A stretch of DNA of 64,000 bases from Lentibacillus amyloliquefaciens (lineage in GTDB: Bacteria > Bacillota > Bacilli > Bacillales > Amphibacillaceae): contig NZ_CP013862.1 in assembly GCF_001307805.1 (NCBI RefSeq), forward strand, positions 2,914,001-2,978,000. Reading direction: 5' to 3'. The translations under genes and the position numbers were made by a program. Every line of letters begins with the position of its first letter. Within the stretch, counting starts at the first letter, position 1. The notes under the pieces were generated by a model. That model was not told where the DNA came from and did no database searches. It saw only the letters and a program-made list of their open reading frames with translations. Positions 59,730-64,000 of the stretch are shown one piece after another.

Positions 59730-60155
59730 ATGTTAAAACTGGAAACGGAAATTGAAGGGAAAAAAGCCTATTTTGGTGATGTGTACAGAATGTTTCGGTC
59801 CAATGGTTACACACTCTGCGGACAATGGGAATATGACCGTGGGAAATTCGATATGGTCCTGTGCCGGGAAGGTGGCGAGACGATCTATATCAGAATTCCA
59901 TTTGACGTCATTAAAGGGGAACTTGACAGTGCTAATGCTTATTTGGAATTCCGGACGCCATATGTAATTAAGCATGTCGTAAACACTGGACTGGACTGGG
60001 ATGAGAATTCATTACTGACAACAACAGGCTTCAATCAGTTCCAAAAGCCTCTTGACAAGGATGGGAATATAACTGATAAAAGCCGCTGGGAAGAAGCCGG
60101 TGAAAAGGAAATAGATAGAGTTATCAATTCGATTGACGTTTTGAAAGTATCGTGA
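59730..60155 (+). CDS. YugN-like family protein
   Basis: ATG 59730 follows ATGGAGGAGTG. The 141-residue soluble protein contains LCGQWEYDRGKFDMVL, YIRIPFDVIKGELD and FRTPYVIKHVVNTGLD, typical of the YugN family of Bacillaceae. Function is unknown. The gene has its own ribosome site and stands alone. Confidence 0.82.
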   Translation: MLKLETEIEGKKAYFGDVYRMFRSNGYTLCGQWEYDRGKFDMVLCREGGETIYIRIPFDVIKGELDSANAYLEFRTPYVIKHVVNTGLDWDENSLLTTTGFNQFQKPLDKDGNITDKSRWEEAGEKEIDRVINSIDVLKVS

Positions 60156-60521
60156 TGGCACTTTAGTTCAGGAATTGCGTCTGAGGAATACGGATCTGTA
60201 AGCTATGTCTTCCTCAACATTTATTACAATAATGATTGGTAACAAAAAGGTAGGAAAACTTATGTGAGGTTTTTAAACCTCACATAAATCTCACAAAAAT
60301 CAATTGAAACCTGAAATTGGACGAAAGTCAGCTTTTATTTACCAGGCTTCTTAAATAACGCAAATTGTCGAAATAAGGTACTTGTGAAATTCAAAGTAAA
60401 CCTTTCAAGTACGGGCGGTATGATGTAATCCGTTACAGAGGATTCGTTTTTCCATTTTACTTGGCAGAGCTTAATATAATCGGTACTTTAATGGAATACA
60501 GAAGTCATGAGATGGTGAAAT

Positions 60522-60560
60522 AAAACCTCTAGTCGATTAACATGGTAGAGGTTTTGTTTT
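60522..60560 (+). terminator. Rho-independent terminator
   Basis: AAAACCTCTA (60522-60531) and TAGAGGTTTT (60546-60555) form a 10-bp stem followed by GTTTT. The gene it serves is unclear; the nearest upstream gene is the YugN-like one 370 bp away. Confidence 0.7.
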
Positions 60561-60939
60561 ATGTCCACGATTTGTCAACATTGTCCACGAAAATTCAACG
60601 GATTACACATTGTCGTATATGCGCTATTTTAGTATTTGTTACCTAAAAGTGCATTTTCATGGGGGTTGCAAATAACATAGAAAAGTTAATATTGATTATT
60701 TTAGGTACGATTAATATTTGCAAGATATAAATGACAAACAAAATAACCCAGACGTAAGATACTTTTTCCTGTATTTTCGTATTTGTGTGATTGGTCACAA
60801 GAATGGTAACGAATATATCTCATTACTAACATGCAATAAAAACAAAAAGAGATATTATTCATTTAAAACTGCGATGCATATGTGATGTATAGGCATTCTG
60901 AAATATTATAGAATAGTTTAGATTGCCTCATCATCAAGG

Positions 60940-60985
60940 CCTCCTAAACCATGTGTCACAGGTTCGAATCCTGCCGGAGCATGAG
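60940..60985 (+). other. tRNA 3'-half-like fragment
   Basis: GGCCTCCTAAACCATGTGTC followed by ACAGGTTCGAATCCTGCCGG resembles an anticodon loop with CCT and a T-arm (CAGG-TTCGAAT-CCTG). The D-arm, anticodon stem pairing and a matching 5' acceptor strand are missing, so it is not a functional tRNA. Such fragments often mark an attachment site of an integrative element. Confidence 0.45.
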
Positions 60986-61213
60986 TTTATCTAACTTAAA
61001 TCATATCCCGATGAAAGTAAAAAACGTATGTTTAATGTTATCATTAACTATCTTCAAAAAATTGTGGATAAGTATATGTAATATACAGGTAATATACAAA
61101 AATGGTTTCATCCCCTTATTTTACAATGACTAACAGTTCTCAAAACGTATTGCACTATCAAAAGTTCTTTTTCCTGATTGGAAAGACAAGAATTCGACTA
61201 GGTAAGTCGGGTA

Positions 61214-61266
61214 TAAGCGTCAAATAATCCCCATCTGTGCAACAGGTGGGGATTATTTGACGCTTA
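61214..61266. terminator. Strong 20-bp stem terminator/palindrome
   Basis: TAAGCGTCAAATAATCCCCA and TGGGGATTATTTGACGCTTA are complementary over 20 bp with a 13-base centre. The T-rich arms allow it to work in either direction. It lies just before the YvrJ remnant. Confidence 0.75.
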
Positions 61267-61272
61267 CTTTGC

Positions 61273-61413
61273 AATTCATCTCACCATTTTTTATGGTCTA
61301 TTATACAATCAGGCTTCCCAATCATGGTGACATTTTATTTGCTGCACCGGATTGAAGGGAAACTGAACGACTTGATCGAATCCATCCATGCACTTCCGGG
61401 TAAGATGAAGTAA
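61273..61413 (+). pseudogene. YvrJ-family protein, start lost
   Basis: The frame carries WSIIQSGFPIMVTFYLLHRI and EGKLNDLIESIHALPGKMK before TAA at 61411. This is the complete conserved part of YvrJ, a roughly 45-residue single-helix Bacillaceae protein. No start codon lies in frame upstream of the first tryptophan; ATG 61324 inside would drop half of the helix and has no ribosome site. So the 5' end is missing or altered, perhaps by the event that created the adjoining palindrome. Confidence 0.6.
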
Positions 61414-61424
61414 AACTCTAAAGA

Positions 61425-61452
61425 AAACTTCGGCATATGCCGGAGTTTTTCT
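61425..61452 (+). terminator. Terminator after YvrJ remnant
   Basis: AACTTCGGCATATGCCGGAGTT is a near-perfect stem followed by TTTC. Confidence 0.75.
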
Positions 61453-61771
61453 GTGTTATTCAGGGTTGAACAGCTGGAATATAATAGTTTTTAACAATTT
61501 TTTGTTGCATAATAGGTGAGCTGCCCCTTTCAGCAAGTTGCTAAAACAGCCCGAAAAAAACTCGGGGACGTATACAATCAGCATGACAACCGTTTAAATT
61601 CCATTCAAAACTCCCATCCTACTAATGGCCAACAGTTTAAAAATTACCTCTCTCGTTGTACAATAATAGTTGAACAGAATCGGGCATTTAGGGGAAGTTA
61701 GCCGCCGTTCTTCGGCGGATTACTGACCATTAGATGCGGGACAAAGAGATGGAAGAAAGTAGGATTGCATT
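61453..61771. other. Non-coding stretch before the SNF2 gene
   Basis: There is no gene with a ribosome site. A short GC-rich hairpin AGCCGCCGTTCTTCGGCGG lies at 61700-61718, and AACAGCCCGAAAAAAACTCG has no clear function. The ribosome site of the SNF2 gene ends this stretch. Confidence 0.45.
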
Positions 61772-64000
61772 TTGAAAAAAATTCAAGATATGAATATACA
61801 AAAAATGTTTTCAGACGTCGTATATAAACGCGGTTTGAAATACTATAATCGTGATCTCGTCAGCAACCTGATTTATGACCGGAATTTTAATATTTGGTCA
61901 GCTGTTGTAAAAGGCACAGACGACTATTTTGTCGAAATCAATATGGCAGATGAAGAGAAGGGCTCGATGGATGTTTCATGCAATTGTCCGGCATTCGACA
62001 CGTTTGGCCCCTGCAAGCATATTGCAGCTGTCATGATCGAAATCAGCAACAGCAGGATTGATAATCCCGTTAAAATGTCAAGAGATTACAGTACAACCGA
62101 CTGGCTGATGAACTCGATTGCTTCATTAACTGAATACGAGCCTGCGTCTGAAATTACATTACAAAAAATCCCACTTCAAATCGATTATTACTGCAGGTGG
62201 GAATATGAGAAAAATTTGCTGCTTGAACTGAAAGTCGGTGAAACCCGGCCGCTTGTTGTTAAAAATGTAAAAGATTTTCTTGAAGATCTATTTGCCGGCA
62301 ATGAGCACTATTTCACGAAAACATTCACATATAACCCGGAAATCCATTACATTGAGTCGCAGGACTGGGAAATTCTAGAGACTTTGTATGCTATTTTAAA
62401 CAATGAAAAAGTTTACTTTGACAGGGCAATTCACAGGTTCTCGGACACTCCCGACCGGTCAGTTATCATTCCGCCTTTAACAGCAAAGGACTTGCTCCGG
62501 AAACTTTCAGAACGTGATTTCACTGTCAAAACAGCCGACGGGGAATTTAAAGATATAATGGTTACAGAAGGTGAGCTGCCGTTTTATTTTGATCTGGCTG
62601 AAACAGATTCCGGAGAGCTGTCATTAAAAATGGGGGATATCAATTCCATCACTTATTTCAAACATTATGGTTTATTGTTTGCAGAAGGCAGTTTCTATTT
62701 TCCCGAAAAAGAACAGCTCCCGATTATTGAACAAATTACAATGGCTGCCTCCAACAACAAACAATTGCCGGTTTCAAATGAAAAAAAGGACGATTTCATT
62801 TCCCAGGTTGTTCCTTCGTTGAAAAAAATCGGTGATGTGCACATTTCAGAGAGTGTTTCCAATGAAATTATTCAGCTGCCGCTCAAAGCCAAGCTTTATC
62901 TGGAGTTACAGGACAGCCAGATCGCCGGGAAGCTGAGTTATCATTATGGCAGTCATGAGATTGATCCCTTTAATGGGCGCGAGCAGGTTGATGATGCCAT
63001 AATTATCCGTGATGTGAAAAAAGAACAGCAAATCATGAATCTGATCGAACATGCGAACTTTCATTATAATGGCAGGGAGTTGTATATTGAAACCGATGAG
63101 GAATCGCTGTACGATTTTCTATTCAAAGTCATGCCGGTGCTTGATAAATATCTGGAATTGTACATGACAGATGAAATCCGTAAATTTTTCATTGAACAGC
63201 AGCCTTCACCGAGCACAAGCGTTCAGCTTGAATCATCGTCCAATTTGCTGGATATCGGTTTTAATATTGACGGTATAAACGATGAAGAGATTAACCAGGT
63301 GCTGGGTGCAGTGATGGAAAAGAAACGGTATTATCGTTTGAAAGATGGAGCGTTTCTCTCATTGGAAGGTGAAGCGTTTGACTCGATGAAGCAACTCTTT
63401 GACGATTTGGATGTTAATCAGGGAGATTTGCAGGACGGGAATGTGCAAATGCCGGTTTACCGGGGCACTCAGGTGGATGAATTGATCGATATGCCAAAGC
63501 AGTATGACCCGGCATTCCGAGAGCTCTTAAGCCAATTGCAATCACCGGAAGAGCAGGTCTACCCATTGCCTGACAACTTAAATGCAGACCTGCGCAATTA
63601 TCAGCTGACAGGCTATCAATGGTTTAAATCACTGAGCCATTATCATCTCGGCGGTATTCTGGCGGATGATATGGGGCTTGGCAAGACATTGCAAAGCATT
63701 GCCTACATTCTTTCTGAGCCGGGCGACTCACCACATTTAATTGTCGCGCCTTCATCGGTATTATATAACTGGAAAAATGAATTCGAGAAATTCGCACCGG
63801 ATTTGCAGGTGACAATCATGACGGGGACACCTGCTGAGCGGGCTGAAATGATTGACGAAAAAAGGGATATGGATGTCTGGATTACATCATACGCGACATT
63901 GCGCCAGGATATTGAACATTATCAGGAAATGTCGTTTCAGACACTGATTCTTGATGAAGCGCAATACATTAAAAATTATGCAACCAAAACATCGCGTGCG
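61772..64000 (+). CDS. SNF2-family helicase with SWIM zinc finger, 3' end cut by window edge
   Basis: TTG 61772 lies seven bases after AGGA and opens a frame of 743 codons still open at 64000. Residues about 65-90 form a SWIM zinc finger (CNCPAFDTFGPCKH). A region of several hundred residues matching the bacterial SNF2-associated domain follows. Near residue 610 comes YQLTGYQWFKSL, then motif I DDMGLGKTLQSI, motif Ia APSSVLYNWKNEF and motif II LDEAQYIKN. Such DNA-dependent ATPases remodel nucleoprotein, in repair or transcription recycling. The C-terminal helicase lobe lies outside the window. Confidence 0.92.
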   Translation, partial: MKKIQDMNIQKMFSDVVYKRGLKYYNRDLVSNLIYDRNFNIWSAVVKGTDDYFVEINMADEEKGSMDVSCNCPAFDTFGPCKHIAAVMIEISNSRIDNPVKMSRDYSTTDWLMNSIASLTEYEPASEITLQKIPLQIDYYCRWEYEKNLLLELKVGETRPLVVKNVKDFLEDLFAGNEHYFTKTFTYNPEIHYIESQDWEILETLYAILNNEKVYFDRAIHRFSDTPDRSVIIPPLTAKDLLRKLSERDFTVKTADGEFKDIMVTEGELPFYFDLAETDSGELSLKMGDINSITYFKHYGLLFAEGSFYFPEKEQLPIIEQITMAASNNKQLPVSNEKKDDFISQVVPSLKKIGDVHISESVSNEIIQLPLKAKLYLELQDSQIAGKLSYHYGSHEIDPFNGREQVDDAIIIRDVKKEQQIMNLIEHANFHYNGRELYIETDEESLYDFLFKVMPVLDKYLELYMTDEIRKFFIEQQPSPSTSVQLESSSNLLDIGFNIDGINDEEINQVLGAVMEKKRYYRLKDGAFLSLEGEAFDSMKQLFDDLDVNQGDLQDGNVQMPVYRGTQVDELIDMPKQYDPAFRELLSQLQSPEEQVYPLPDNLNADLRNYQLTGYQWFKSLSHYHLGGILADDMGLGKTLQSIAYILSEPGDSPHLIVAPSSVLYNWKNEFEKFAPDLQVTIMTGTPAERAEMIDEKRDMDVWITSYATLRQDIEHYQEMSFQTLILDEAQYIKNYATKTSRA

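Larger units (their letters stand above)
60156..61323. other. Long non-coding stretch with hairpins
   Basis: No credible gene is seen. It contains TTATGTGAGGTTT/AAACCTCACATAA (60260-60287), a terminator AAAACCTCTA...TAGAGGTTTTGTTTT (60522-60560), a tRNA-like 3' segment (60940-60985) and a 20-bp perfect palindromic stem at 61214-61266. The unusual concentration of hairpins and the lack of genes suggest a site of past integration or deletion. Confidence 0.55.

Noticed and set aside
60940..60985. A functional tRNA-Arg gene
   Set aside because: The anticodon stem does not pair and the 5' half with D-arm and acceptor strand is missing.
1..64000. CRISPR array or cas genes
   Set aside because: No regularly spaced identical repeats of 24-40 bp with unique spacers were seen, and no cas-like protein. 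The tandem repeats found have an 11-12 bp period.
4000..64000. The long antisense frames opposite transposase, VirD4 and VirB4 genes
   Set aside because: They are shadows of strongly coding frames, without ribosome sites or recognisable protein features.

Overview
The window looks like the chromosome of a low-GC, endospore-forming, moderately halophilic type of Bacillaceae (Virgibacillus/Oceanobacillus/Lentibacillus-like). The grounds are strong GGAGG ribosome sites with many GTG and TTG starts, two Sda-like sporulation checkpoint proteins, two DUF3231 proteins, YolD, YugN and YvrJ family proteins, a blaR1-blaI regulated beta-lactamase and Firmicute-type mobile DNA. The genus is an inference; no ribosomal RNA or other diagnostic gene is present.

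Layout. (1) 1-6950 is a prophage remnant with a replication module: XRE regulator (cut by the window edge), DnaD-type replisome organizer, DnaC-type loader, small proteins, ArpU-type late regulator and a LexA-box-preceded YolD gene. An IS21-family element splits a small two-helix membrane gene there. (2) 7-8.7 kb holds an IS110-family element whose long non-coding end is a bridge-RNA candidate. (3) 8.7-34.6 kb is ordinary but decayed-looking chromosome: small membrane proteins, an amidohydrolase, the blaP / blaR1-blaI locus, a NagZ-like glycosidase, a group II intron remnant, DinB and AHSA1 family proteins, 2,3-butanediol dehydrogenase, a second IS21 copy, DUF3231 genes, a DUF1062 gene and an alpha/beta hydrolase. 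A family of about 65-bp dispersed intergenic repeats is confined to this segment. (4) 34.7-35.2 kb is an element of about 500 bp flanked by perfect 18-bp inverted repeats and packed with nested palindromes. (5) 35.2-54.7 kb is a conjugative module organised like the staphylococcal tra/trs system: iterons and a leader, VirB2-like protein, primase-like TOPRIM protein, VirD4, lipoprotein, VirB6-like, VirB3-like, TrsD-like, VirB4, VirB8-like, bifunctional wall hydrolase, oriT, two relaxosome proteins, MobP-type relaxase, an Mrr-type nuclease gene split by an IS1182-family element, and a wrecked topB. No integrase or replication initiator is seen. (6) 54.8-64 kb is chromosome again: frameshifted NAD(P)-binding protein, T4 endonuclease V-like protein, DUF378, a TetR/permease deletion fusion with its ABC ATPase, an AEC transporter, a pyridoxamine-oxidase-fold protein, a YugN-like protein, non-coding DNA with hairpins, and an SNF2/SWIM helicase cut by the right edge.

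How the parts work together. The conjugative module contains most parts needed for DNA transfer (relaxosome, coupling protein, ATPase, channel, wall hydrolase), but several genes are frameshifted or interrupted, so it is probably decaying, or the assembly has homopolymer errors. The bla locus looks intact, with tandem BlaI operators. The most interesting unexplained signals are the inverted-repeat-flanked palindromic element, the dispersed repeat family, the two copies of a (small basic protein + Sda) gene pair, the iteron and terminator organisation of the conjugation operon, and the oriT with a MobP-type nic consensus.
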